Part shown: positions 1 to 7,935 of the stretch, one piece after another | How the letters are laid out: every line of letters starts with the position of its first letter | Position numbering within the stretch: position 1 is the stretch's first letter | Assembly: GCF_000418325.1 (NCBI RefSeq) | Contig: NC_021658.1 | Coordinates: 13,000,501-13,064,500 of the forward strand | Reading direction: 5' to 3' | DNA length: 64,000 nucleotides | Origin: Sorangium cellulosum So0157-2 | Lineage (GTDB): Bacteria; Myxococcota_A; Polyangia; Polyangiales; Polyangiaceae | The notes under the pieces: generated by a model | What the model saw: the letters and a program-made list of their open reading frames with translations, nothing else | Databases searched by the model: none | Told to the model about the DNA's origin: nothing | Translations under genes and position numbers: made by a program

Positions 1-1382
1 TGGGGCGGAGCCCGCGCGTGCCCGAGGCGCTCGCCGCCTACGAGGCCGAGCGCAAGCCCAAGGTGCTCGCGTTCCAGCGGGCCGCGCAGGTGAGCCTCCA
101 GTGGTTCGAGAACACCGAGCGCTACATGGCGCTCGACCCGGTGGAGTTCATGTTCAGCCTGCTGACGCGGAGCCTGCGGGTGACGCACGAGGGGCTGAAG
201 GCGCGCGATCCGGCGTTCGTGCGCGAGGTGGACGCGCACGTCGCGCGGAAGGCGGAGGCGCAGTCGGGCGCGCGCGTCGCGGCCGGGGGCGGCGGCCCGC
301 CGCCGCCGATGTTCACGCCGTTCCGGCTGCGGTCGCTCGTGCTGGAGAACCGGGTCGTGGTCTCGCCGATGTGCCAGTACTCGGCGGAGGACGGGCGGAT
401 CGACGACTGGCACCTCGTGCACCTGGGCAGCCGGGCGCTCGGCGGGGCGGGGCTCGTGATCACCGAGATGACGGACGTGAGCGCGGAGGCGCGCATCACG
501 CCGGGCTGCGCCGGGCTCTACCGCGCCGATCACGCCGAGGGGTGGCGGCGCGTCGTCGACTTCGTCCACGCGCGCTCCCGGGCCAGGATCGGCGTCCAGC
601 TCGCGCACGCGGGGCGCAAGGGCGCGACGAAGCGGCTCTGGGAGGGCATGGATGCGCCGCTCGAGCGCGGCGCGTGGCCGCTCCTCAGCGCCTCCGCCAT
701 CCCGTACCTCCCGGGGAGCCAGGTCCCGAAGGCGATGGATCGCGGGGACATGGATCAGGTGACCTCGGATTTCGTGCGGGCGGCGAGGTGGGCGGACGAG
801 GCCGGGTTCGATCTCATCGAGCTGCACTGCGCGCACGGCTACCTCCTGGCGAGCTTCATCTCGCCGCTCACGAACCGGCGCGACGACGCCTACGGCGGGC
901 CGATCGAGGGCCGGATGCGCTACCCGCTCGAGGTGTTCGACGCGGTGCGGGCGGCGTGGCCGGCGGAGAAGCCGATGAGCGTCCGCATCTCGGCGACCGA
1001 CTGGGCGCCTGGCGGGCTCACGACGGACGATCTCGTCGCGCTGGCGACGATGCTGCGGGAGCACGGCGCCGACATCCTCCATGTCTCGGCGGGGCAGACG
1101 GACCCTTCCGGCAAGCCGGAGCACGGGCGCCTGTTCCAGACGCCGCTCGCGGAGCTCGTGCGGCTGGAGGCGAAGGTGCCGACGATCGCGGTCGGCAACA
1201 TCCAGAGCTATGCGGACGTGAACAGCATCATCGCGGCCGGCAGGGCGGACCTGTGCGCGCTCGCGCGGGCGCACCTCTACGACCCGTACTGGACGCGGCA
1301 CGCCGCCGCGGAGCAGGGGTTCGATATGGAGTGGCCGCCTCAGTACCGGTCGGTCGCGGGGTACACGCTCCGCATGCGATGA
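1..1382 (+). CDS. Monooxygenase/Old-Yellow-Enzyme fusion (salicylyl-CoA 5-hydroxylase/oxidoreductase type), C-terminal part
   Basis: The reading frame is open from the first bases, so the 5' end lies outside the window; a GTG at 18 is in frame but is probably internal. The first ~95 residues match the tail of an FAD aromatic-ring monooxygenase, followed by a Pro/Gly linker. From about residue 98 (MFTPFRLRSLVLENRVVVSP) there is a complete NADH:flavin oxidoreductase/OYE TIM barrel, with the family's PMCQYSA segment, QLAHAGRKG, an HCAHGYLL motif carrying active-site histidines, and NRRDDAYGG. This order is typical of bifunctional salicylyl-CoA or 2-aminobenzoyl-CoA monooxygenase/reductases, which hydroxylate and reduce CoA-activated aromatic acids in the cytoplasm. 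The fusion is inferred from the in-frame N-terminal segment, and the substrate is not determined. Confidence 0.8.
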   Translation, partial: GRSPRVPEALAAYEAERKPKVLAFQRAAQVSLQWFENTERYMALDPVEFMFSLLTRSLRVTHEGLKARDPAFVREVDAHVARKAEAQSGARVAAGGGGPPPPMFTPFRLRSLVLENRVVVSPMCQYSAEDGRIDDWHLVHLGSRALGGAGLVITEMTDVSAEARITPGCAGLYRADHAEGWRRVVDFVHARSRARIGVQLAHAGRKGATKRLWEGMDAPLERGAWPLLSASAIPYLPGSQVPKAMDRGDMDQVTSDFVRAARWADEAGFDLIELHCAHGYLLASFISPLTNRRDDAYGGPIEGRMRYPLEVFDAVRAAWPAEKPMSVRISATDWAPGGLTTDDLVALATMLREHGADILHVSAGQTDPSGKPEHGRLFQTPLAELVRLEAKVPTIAVGNIQSYADVNSIIAAGRADLCALARAHLYDPYWTRHAAAEQGFDMEWPPQYRSVAGYTLRMR

Positions 1383-1447
1383 CCCGGTGCCCGTCGTCGT
1401 CGGCGGCGCGGCGCGGCGCGGCAGCGAAAAAAAGTGGAGGCCGGGCC

Positions 1448-1478
1448 TTGATCCTCACGCTACGTGAGGACCTAGCCT
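1448..1478 (+). promoter_or_regulatory. MerR-type promoter with palindromic operator
   Basis: A TTGATC box (1448-1453) and a TAGCCT box (1473-1478) are separated by 19 bp. The spacer region holds the perfect inverted repeat CCTCACG-CTA-CGTGAGG (1453-1469). Overlong 19-bp spacers with a dyad operator are the hallmark of promoters activated by MerR-family proteins through DNA untwisting. It lies about 50 bp upstream of the MerR gene at 1525, so autoregulation is inferred. Confidence 0.7.
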
Positions 1479-1524
1479 CCGGGGCATGGACGTCCTCCCC
1501 CGCCCTGGGAACAGGGGAAGCACC

Positions 1525-2244
1525 ATGCGTTCAGCACCGTTGAAAGTCGGCGATCTCGCCAAGCAGACCGGCCTCTCCGTCCGTACGCTCCACTATTACG
1601 AGGAGGTCGGGCTGCTGTCTCCGTCGCACCGCACGGCGTCGGGGCACCGGATGTACTCGGCAGGCGACGTCGCCCGGCTCCAGCAGATCAAGTCGTTGCG
1701 CGAGCTCGGCTTCAGCCTGGAGCAGATCACAGCGTGTCTGGACAGGCCGGGCTTCTCTCCGCTGGAGACCATCGAGCTGCACCTCGCGCGGCTGCGCGAG
1801 CAGATCGCGCTGGAGCAGAAGCTCTGCACGCGGCTCGAGGGTCTGGCAAGCGTGCTTCGCGCGGGGGAGGACGTCTCTGTGGAGCAGCTCCTTCAAACCA
1901 TCGAGGTGATGACCATGATCGAGAAGTACTACACCCCAGAGCAGCTCGCGGAGCTCAAGCAGCGCGCGGAGGCGATCGGCCCGGAGAAGATGCGCGAGGC
2001 CGAGTCGGCGTGGAAGCAGATCTACGAGGACATGCGGGCGGAGATGCAGAAGGGCTCCGATCCGAAGAGCGAGCCGGTGCAGCAGATCGTGAAGCGCATG
2101 CGGGAGCTCATCGACGCGTTCACGGGGAAGAATCCGGGGATCGAGAGCTCGCTGAACCGGATGTACAAGGAGGAGCCGTCGATGAGGAACCAGCACGGGA
2201 CGGATCCGGCGCTGCACGAGTTCATCGGCAAGGCGATGAGCTAG
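1525..2244 (+). CDS. MerR-family regulator with TipAS-type effector domain
   Basis: The 239-aa protein has an N-terminal MerR winged helix (residues ~7-75: VGDLAKQTGLSVRTLHYYEE, GHRMYSAGDVARLQQI) followed by a coiled-coil dimer helix. The C-terminal half (~110-239: MTMIEKYYTPEQLAELKQRA ... AMS) resembles the TipAS ligand-binding domain, which binds multiple antibiotics or small molecules. The ATG at 1525 is preferred over the in-frame ATG at 1486 because an AGGGGAAG ribosome site sits just before it and it begins directly at the MerR domain. The 19-bp-spacer dyad promoter upstream suggests it activates its own transcription. No adjacent transporter or enzyme target is apparent. Confidence 0.88.
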   Translation: MRSAPLKVGDLAKQTGLSVRTLHYYEEVGLLSPSHRTASGHRMYSAGDVARLQQIKSLRELGFSLEQITACLDRPGFSPLETIELHLARLREQIALEQKLCTRLEGLASVLRAGEDVSVEQLLQTIEVMTMIEKYYTPEQLAELKQRAEAIGPEKMREAESAWKQIYEDMRAEMQKGSDPKSEPVQQIVKRMRELIDAFTGKNPGIESSLNRMYKEEPSMRNQHGTDPALHEFIGKAMS

Positions 2245-2451
2245 GTCGCTGCGCGGTAGACAGGTAGTCGGCAGGTGTCCGGCGGGGCCGCCGCGCCGCG
2301 CGGCGGGCCCCCTCCCCTCGCGCCTGCCGCTTCGCCTGCGATTACGACCCTCCTACATCGGCCCATCCCCGCATCCCATGCTGGATTTCGCTCGCTCGGA
2401 CCGACTTCCTGGAGTACGGTAGCATTGGAATCCTGACACGATGCTGGCACG

Positions 2452-3387
2452 ATGCCTGACACGATGCCTGACACGATGAATGAACGACCGAGCTCGACGG
2501 GACTCGAAGGCGAGAACGCGGCCCTGCCCCAGCGCGTGGCCGAGCAGGAGGATGCCCGGGCGAAGCTGGAAGCGCTCTGCTCGGTGATCCCGATGTTCGT
2601 CGCCTTCATCGATCGCGACGGGATCCTCCAGGAGGCGCTCCCGACGCTCATCATCACCGCCGAGATGGCCAGGCGGGGGCGCGACACCCGGATGGGCGCG
2701 GTGGTCCGAGAAGACTACCTCGAGCGCTGCATCGCGGTCGTCCGGGAGTCGCTCGCGAACCGAACGATCCTGCGCGTCGAGTACCCCATCGCGGTGGGCG
2801 AGCGCGAGGTGTGGTGCGAGGCCACCTGCAAGCCCTTCACGAACGACACCGTCCTCTGGGTCGCACACGACATCACCGCGCAGCGGCAGCTGGCGCACAC
2901 CCAGGAGGAGCTGCGCGACTCCCAGGAACAGGTGATCCGGGCCCAGCAAGCCGCCCTGCGCGAGCTGTCCACACCGCTCGTCCCGCTGGCCGAGGGCGTC
3001 GTCGCCATGCCCCTCATCGGCACCCTCGACAGCGCCCGCGCCCAGCAAGCCATGGAGAAGCTCCTCGACGGCATCGTCCAGCACCAGTTTCACACCGCCA
3101 TCGTCGACGTCACGGGCGTCAGGAACGTCGACGCCGAGTCCGCCGACGCCCTGCTGCGCATCGCGCGCGCCGCGCGCCTCCTGGGCGCCCAGCTCATGCT
3201 CACCGGGATCAACCCGGACACCGCGCAGACCTTGGTGGAGCTGGGGGTCGACCTCGCGGGCATCACCACGCGCAGCACCCTGCAGAGCGGCATCGCCCAC
3301 GCCCTCGCCCGGGCAGGCACGCGCCCCGCGACGCCCGCTGCCCCCACCTCGGCCGCGCGCGCCCGGCGCGCCCCCCAGGGGAGCTGA
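2452..3387 (+). CDS. PAS-STAS protein, RsbR/stressosome-like
   Basis: The 311-aa soluble protein has a short N-terminal coiled-coil stretch (~20-42) and a PAS-like sensor (~43-140, ending VLWVAHDITAQRQ, typical of PAS/PAC). A heptad linker (QLAHTQEELRDSQEQVIRAQ) leads to a C-terminal STAS domain (~170-290: STPLVPLAEGVVAMPLIGTL ... IVDVTGVRNVD). The architecture matches RsbR-type stressosome scaffolds and anti-anti-sigma sensors that are phosphorylated in the STAS domain by an RsbT-like kinase; no such kinase is nearby. The tail after 290 is Ala/Pro-rich. The start is uncertain: ATGs at 2452, 2464 and 2476 lie in short direct repeats of CCTGACACGATG and none has a strong ribosome site. Confidence 0.75.
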   Translation: MPDTMPDTMNERPSSTGLEGENAALPQRVAEQEDARAKLEALCSVIPMFVAFIDRDGILQEALPTLIITAEMARRGRDTRMGAVVREDYLERCIAVVRESLANRTILRVEYPIAVGEREVWCEATCKPFTNDTVLWVAHDITAQRQLAHTQEELRDSQEQVIRAQQAALRELSTPLVPLAEGVVAMPLIGTLDSARAQQAMEKLLDGIVQHQFHTAIVDVTGVRNVDAESADALLRIARAARLLGAQLMLTGINPDTAQTLVELGVDLAGITTRSTLQSGIAHALARAGTRPATPAAPTSAARARRAPQGS

Positions 3388-3793
3388 TCCCTCGACGCCA
3401 TGCGTTCCGGCGCTCCGGCGGCACGGGAGAGGCGCCACGCCCGCTGCTCGCTCGGATGCGCTCGCCGCCAGCGGTCGCCGCGCGTTCCAGCGAGGCAGCG
3501 CGAGCGGCAGCCGGCCCACGATCGCACACGCCGTGATGTGGCCTTTGTGCCGCGTGAGGCAATTCGCGCCACGCGCGGCGGCGAAGCCAGCAAGCGCCCG
3601 GCGCGAGCGGGACCCCCGGCGCCGACGCGGGCAGACCGGCAGCCCCCCTTGTCCGCCCCGCTGCCGCCGCGCCCGGCCTGGCACTCGTGTTGCTCTCTCC
3701 CAGGCGGCCGCCCCGGCCAGGCGGCCGCCCCGGCGGAGGCCGCCCAGGAAGAACGCAACGGCGCGTCGCGCGCCCCTGCAGTGAAGGTCTGTC
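3388..3793. other. Intergenic, no gene supported
   Basis: About 400 bp of very GC-rich sequence between the PAS-STAS gene and the YihY gene. Frames are open by composition only. A GAAGG ribosome site for the downstream gene lies at its end. No convincing promoter, RNA or repeat was seen. Confidence 0.4.
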
Positions 3794-4807
3794 ATGTACC
3801 TGCCCGGAAAAGAAATCCCCTGGAAGGATTTTCTGAACGACATCAAGCAGGAGTGGGTCAAAGACAAGGTCGACACCGTCGCTGCTGCGCTGACCTTCTT
3901 CGGCGTCCTCTCGATCTTCCCGTTCCTGCTCTTCGCGGTCGCCCTCGCCGGCCTGGTCATCGATCCGGCCGAGTCCGCGCGGCTGATGCGCGAGTTCTAC
4001 CAGATGGCCCCGCCCGCCGTGGCGAACATCCTCGGCGAGCGCCTCCAGGCGCTCACCGAGGGACAGAGCCCGGCGCTCCTGACGGTCGGCGCGCTCGGCG
4101 CGGTGTGGGCCGCCTCGGGCGGCGTGATCGCGCTCATGGACGCGCTCAACGCCGCCTACGGCGTCGAGGACAGCCGGTCGTTCCTCAAGCGCCGCGGGAT
4201 CGCCCTCCTGGTCACGCTCGGCGGCGCCGTCCTGCTGACGGTCGCCTCGGCGCTCGCGGTGGCCACGCCGGCGGTCACCGAGCACCTCGGCCCCCTGGCG
4301 ACGCCGATCCTCTGGCTGCGCGTGCCGGTCTCGGCGTTCATCGTGATGGCCGTCCTGGCGGCCCTCTATTATGTGCTCCCCGACGTCGAGCAGAAGTTCA
4401 AGTTCATCACCCCGGGATCGGTCGTGGCGGTCGTGATCTGGGCGATCGCCTCGCTGGGGTTCTCCTTCTACGTCAGCCGCTTCGGCAGCTACGAGGTGAG
4501 CTACGGCGCGCTCGGCGGCGTCATCATCCTCCTCCTCTGGATGTGGATCTCCTCGATGGCGGTGCTCCTCGGGGCCGAGATCAACGCCATCATCGAGCAC
4601 CGCTCGCCGGACGGGAAGCGCACCGGCGCCAAGGACTGCGCCGATACGGGGGCGGACGTCCCCAAGACGGCGAAGGAGGAAGGCCCGGAGTCCGCGCTCC
4701 CGGCCAGCGCCGGCCGCCCCCCGCGCGAGAGGAGCGCGGGCGGGGACATCGCGCTCCCCCACCCCGCACGCTCGAACCGCTCGGAGCTCCACGGGGGCAG
4801 GGCCTAG
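3794..4807 (+). CDS. YihY/BrkB-family inner-membrane protein
   Basis: The 337-aa polytopic membrane protein carries the YihY/BrkB family pattern: WVKDKVDTVAAALTFFGVLS, IFPFLLFAVALAGLVI, WAASGGVIALMDALNAAYGV and the C-terminal GGVIILLLWMWISSMAVLLG...AEINA segment. Six membrane helices can be read (roughly residues 36-56, 95-115, 136-160, 176-200, 213-232, 240-262), which is normal for the family. The last ~75 residues form a charged, Pro-rich cytoplasmic tail. The family was once called ribonuclease BN in error; its molecular role is unknown. Start ATG 3794 is preceded by GAAGG. It appears monocistronic, with the next gene 37 bp away. Confidence 0.88.
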   Translation: MYLPGKEIPWKDFLNDIKQEWVKDKVDTVAAALTFFGVLSIFPFLLFAVALAGLVIDPAESARLMREFYQMAPPAVANILGERLQALTEGQSPALLTVGALGAVWAASGGVIALMDALNAAYGVEDSRSFLKRRGIALLVTLGGAVLLTVASALAVATPAVTEHLGPLATPILWLRVPVSAFIVMAVLAALYYVLPDVEQKFKFITPGSVVAVVIWAIASLGFSFYVSRFGSYEVSYGALGGVIILLLWMWISSMAVLLGAEINAIIEHRSPDGKRTGAKDCADTGADVPKTAKEEGPESALPASAGRPPRERSAGGDIALPHPARSNRSELHGGRA

Positions 4808-4844
4808 AGCGCCGATCGACTTGACCTGTTCACCGGAGCCTCTC

Positions 4845-5195
4845 ATGCCGCACAGAACCATCGCTTCCACATCGCTGCTCGTGTTGATCGGCGCGCTCAC
4901 CGCTGGCTGCCAGGGCGCCCAGGGCGGCGCGCCCATGACCCCCTTGCCCGCCGAGGGCGCCAGGGCCCCGGAGGCCGGTGGCGCGCTGGGCCCGGAGGAG
5001 GACGCAGGGGGCGGCGATCCGGTCGGCGCCGGCGGCGCGCCGGGCATGGGCGACCAGCAGGGCTGCACCGGCGGCCCGCTCCTCAAGTACGTCGGGCAGA
5101 GCCCGGACCAGTGCGCCCGGATGCGCTTCGTCTGCGACCCCGGCTGGACCTATTTCAGCGACGATTGCGGCTGCGGCTGCACGAAGCAGCCCTGA
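4845..5195 (+). CDS. Small Cys-rich lipoprotein
   Basis: The 116-aa protein has a signal peptide ending in a lipobox (ALTAGC, Cys at residue 21), then a Gly/Pro/Glu-rich low-complexity linker (~25-75). A compact C-terminal Cys motif follows (CTGG ... QCARMRFVCDPGWTYFSDDC, then GCGC). Similar short CxxG...DDCGCGC tails occur on many myxobacterial secreted proteins. The ATG at 4845 is chosen over an upstream in-frame ATG at 4821 because it gives a proper signal peptide and follows GGAG. Its last codons and stop form the first, imperfect copy of the 20-bp tandem repeat downstream. Function unknown; predicted to be membrane-anchored in the periplasm or on the surface. Confidence 0.7.
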   Translation: MPHRTIASTSLLVLIGALTAGCQGAQGGAPMTPLPAEGARAPEAGGALGPEEDAGGGDPVGAGGAPGMGDQQGCTGGPLLKYVGQSPDQCARMRFVCDPGWTYFSDDCGCGCTKQP

Positions 5196-5340
5196 GCCGG
5201 GGGAAGCAGCCCTGAGCCGGGGGAAGCAGCCCTGAGCCGGGGGAAGCAGCCCTGAGCCGGGGGAAGCAGCCCTGAGCCGGGGGAAGCAGCCCTGAGCCGG
5301 GGGAAGCAGCCCTGAGCCGGGGGAAGCAGCCCTGAGCCGG
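5181..5340 (+). repeat. Tandem array, 20-bp unit x8
   Basis: The unit GGGAAGCAGCCCTGAGCCGG is repeated seven times without a mismatch from 5201 to 5340. An eighth, diverged copy at 5181-5200 contains the last codons and TGA stop of the lipoprotein gene. The array therefore consists of tandem duplications of that gene's 3' end, and every unit repeats the in-frame stop. It ends abruptly 66 bp before the lipid kinase gene. Confidence 0.95.
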
Positions 5341-5406
5341 CCGGGCCGGCCCTCCACAAAAACACCTCGCGCTGGGCGGCCTCCGGCATCTAGCATCGGG
5401 GCCCGC

Positions 5407-6357
5407 ATGCGCCCCCTTCTCATCGTGAATCCCCGCTCCAGCGGCGGAAAGACGGCCAAGCTCTTCGACGGGATGCAGGAGCCCATCCAGCGCATCCTCG
5501 GCGAGGTCGACATCGTGCGCACGGAGCGCCCGCGCCACGCCGTCGACCTCGCGCGCGAGGCCGCGCTCGGCGGGCGCGAGACGGTCGTGGCGGTCGGCGG
5601 GGACGGCAGCGTCAACGAGGTGGTGAACGGCCTCATGCAGGCCAAGGACCGGGGCGCTTCGGGCACCCGGCTCGGGATCATCGGCGCGGGCACGGGCGGC
5701 GATCTCTGCAGGACGCTGAAGCTGAACCACCGGCTCGACCACTACTGCACGGCGATCGCGAGCGGCAAGGCGCGCCCCATGGATGTGGGCCGCTTCTCGT
5801 ACGAGACGCACGACGGAAAGCAGGCCGAGGCGTTCTTCGTCAACGTCCTGTCCGCGGGGATGAGCGGGCTCGTGGACCGGATCGTCAGCGAGACGACGCG
5901 GGCGCTCGGCAACACGCTCGCGTACACGATGGCGTCGTTCCGGGGCCTCGTCCGCAGCCGCGTCGGCCGGGTGCGCTGCGTGGCGACGCTGCGCGGGGAG
6001 CGGCGCGAGCTGGAGCTCGCGACGCGCACCGTGGCCATCTGCAACGGCCGCTTCTTCGGCGCGGGGATGCAGGTCGCGCCGATGGCGCGGGCCGACGACG
6101 GCGTGTTCGACGTGATCGACCTGGGCGGCGCGCCCCACGTCCGCTTCGCGGCCGTGTCGACCGGCATGTACACGGGCGCGCACATCCGCCACCCGGACGT
6201 CCGCCACTTCCAGTGCGATCGCATCGAGCTCACGCTCCTGAACCGCGACGTGGAGCACGCGTTCCTGCTCGACGTGGACGGCGAGCCGCTCGGTCGGCTG
6301 CCGATCACGGTCACGCTGGAGCCGAAGGCGATCGAGGTGCTGGCGCCGGCGGATTGA
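5407..6357 (+). CDS. Diacylglycerol/lipid kinase-family protein (YegS/BmrU-like)
   Basis: The 316-aa protein has the diacylglycerol-kinase catalytic fold: an N-terminal IVNPRSSGGKT phosphate-contact segment, the ATP-binding glycine motif VAVGGDGSVNEVVNG (~61-75), and IIGAGTGGDLCRT (~100-112) where the family usually has GTxNDFA. A conserved C-terminal beta-sandwich includes AICNGRFFGAGMQVAP and LLDVDGEPLG. Length is normal for bacterial YegS-like kinases, which phosphorylate diacylglycerol, sphingoid bases or related lipids at the membrane. Start ATG 5407 directly precedes the conserved segment. The Ser in GGDGS (commonly Thr) and the Gly replacing Asn in GTGGD are small deviations; activity is not assured. 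Confidence 0.85.
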   Translation: MRPLLIVNPRSSGGKTAKLFDGMQEPIQRILGEVDIVRTERPRHAVDLAREAALGGRETVVAVGGDGSVNEVVNGLMQAKDRGASGTRLGIIGAGTGGDLCRTLKLNHRLDHYCTAIASGKARPMDVGRFSYETHDGKQAEAFFVNVLSAGMSGLVDRIVSETTRALGNTLAYTMASFRGLVRSRVGRVRCVATLRGERRELELATRTVAICNGRFFGAGMQVAPMARADDGVFDVIDLGGAPHVRFAAVSTGMYTGAHIRHPDVRHFQCDRIELTLLNRDVEHAFLLDVDGEPLGRLPITVTLEPKAIEVLAPAD

Positions 6358-6445
6358 GGGAACGGCGGGGGGAAAGCACCGCGGCCGAGCCCGGCGGGGC
6401 TGGCCGGTTGGCCGACATGGGGCCGGGGCGTAGACTGGCCGCCGT

Positions 6446-6619
6446 ATGAAGATCCTGACCTTCGAGTTTCAGAGCGCTCGGCGTGGCTGGACACTCGAGC
6501 CCATGGCGCTCGATGCGTTCAACCTGCTGGTCGGCGTGTCCGGGGCGGGGAAAAGTCAGGCAATTCCGAGAAGATCCATCCGTGCGCACCAGGACGCCTT
6601 GTGGTCGCGGGCGAGTTGA
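6446..6619 (+). pseudogene. 5' fragment of an AAA15/AAA_21-type ATPase
   Basis: From ATG 6446 the frame reads MKILTFEFQSARRGWTLEPM, then LDAFNLLVGVSGAGKSQ: the N-terminal beta strands and Walker A loop of an SMC/RecF-like predicted ATPase. Homology stops right after the P-loop at the edge of the 43-bp tandem array, and the frame ends at TGA 6617-6619 inside the first degenerate unit. The remaining several hundred codons are absent. The array, or the event that made it, evidently replaced the gene body. Confidence 0.75.
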
Positions 6620-7329
6620 GTCGCCATGGACCAGGACGCGTCGTGGTCGCGGGCGAGCCGGGTCGCCATGGGCCAGGACGCGTCGTGGTCGCGGGACGAG
6701 CCGGCTCGCCATGGACCAGGACGCGTCGTGGGGGCGGGACGAGCCGGCTCGCCATGGACCAGGACGCGTCGTGGGGCCGGGACGAGCCGGCTCGTCATGG
6801 ACCAGGACGCGTCGTGGTGCCGGGACGAGCCGGCTCGTCATGGACCAGGGCGCGTCGTGGTCGCGGGACGAGCCGGCTCGTCATGGACCAGGGCGCGTCG
6901 TGGTCGCGGGACGAGCCGGCTCGTCATGGACCAGGGCGCGTCGTGGTCGCGGGACGAGCCGGCTCGTCATGGACCAGGGCGCGTCGTGGTCGCGGGACGA
7001 GCCGGCTCGTCATGGACCAGGGCGCGTCGTGGTCGCGGGACGAGCCGGCTCGTCATGGACCAGGGCGCGTCGTGGTCGCGGGACGAGCCGGCTCGTCATG
7101 GACCAGGGCGCGTCGTGGTCGCGGGACGAGCCGGCTCGTCATGGACCAGGGCGCGTCGTGGTCGCGGGACGAGCCGGCTCGTCATGGACCAGGGCGCGTC
7201 GTGGTCGCGGGACGAGCCGGCTCGTCATGGACCAGGGCGCGTCGTGGTCGCGGGACGAGCCGGCTCGTCATGGACCAGGGCGCGTCGTGGTCGCGGGACG
7301 AGCCGGCTCGTCATGGACCAGGACGCGTC
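6583..7329 (+). repeat. 43-bp tandem array, ~17 units, each with a 16-bp palindrome
   Basis: Units start with ATGGACCAGG(G/A)CGCGTCG at 6626, 6668, 6711, 6754 and then every 43 bp to 7313; an eroded unit precedes them at about 6583. From 6797 rightward each unit contains the perfect palindrome GACGAGCCGGCTCGTC. Left-hand units have several substitutions and two are 42 bp, whereas the right-hand units are virtually identical, so the array was homogenised or expanded on the right. Because 43 is not a multiple of 3, all three forward frames stay open through it; the apparent proteins are artefacts. There are no spacers, so it is not a CRISPR. Confidence 0.95.
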
Positions 7330-7333
7330 GTTT

Positions 7334-7730
7334 TCATGAGGGCGGGGTCGGCTCGGGCATCTCTTCTTCTTCCCCGGCGTCACGCAGCTTCGCCCGCGGA
7401 TCCTCGTCCTCGACGAGGATGAAGCGCTCATAGCTCAAGGCCGAGTCCAGGATGGCCTCCGAGTGCGTCGCGACGATGAGCTGCGTCGTCGGGGAGAGCT
7501 CTCGTAAGGCCGGTACGAGCAGGCGCTGCCACTGGACATGCAGGTGCTGCTCGGAGGATGGCCTCCAGCAGCGCCGTCTTACCAGAGCCGTTGGCCCCCG
7601 CGAGCACGACAAGGTCGAGCGCCGCCCCTTGCGCGTCGCGCAGATCGAGGCTGATCTCGTCGATGCCGCGGAAATCGCGGACGTCCAGCCTCGTGAGCCG
7701 CAAGCCGGACGCTGGTAGCCCGGTCGACAT
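7334..7730 (-). pseudogene. AAA_21-type ATPase with internal deletion and frameshift
   Basis: On the minus strand ATG 7730 starts MSTGLPASGLRLTRLDVRDF and runs through a Walker A loop (AGANGSGKTALLEAIL) to about 7554. The C-terminal end of the same family follows immediately but in another frame (EQHLHVQWQRLLVPAL, then QLIVATHSEAIL, stop at 7334). EQHLH is what normally follows Walker B (DEPEQHLH), so everything from just after Walker A up to Walker B has been deleted, with a frame change at the junction (~7553). The gene cannot make a functional ATPase. It converges on the other truncated ATPase (6446) across the tandem array. Confidence 0.85.
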
Positions 7731-7935
7731 GGCGTCTTTGTACGAAGCTCGGCGGGATATCACCAGCGCGAGCACCGGCAACGGTGGCCCGGATCGACGC
7801 ACCCCGTCATCGCTCCCCTGCCAAGCCATCTCCGGGAGGTCGCCCTGGCGGCAGCGTTTCCAACCCTCCCGTCGCCCCATCCCCCTCCCCTCGAGCCCGT
7901 CGAGCCCGCGCCCCAGTGGTGGTAAGGGATCTCGC

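Noticed and set aside
6583..7329. Repeat array considered as a CRISPR or as a repetitive protein gene
   Set aside because: Units abut with no spacers and no cas genes are nearby; the 43-bp period shifts the frame every unit, so the long open frames are artefacts.
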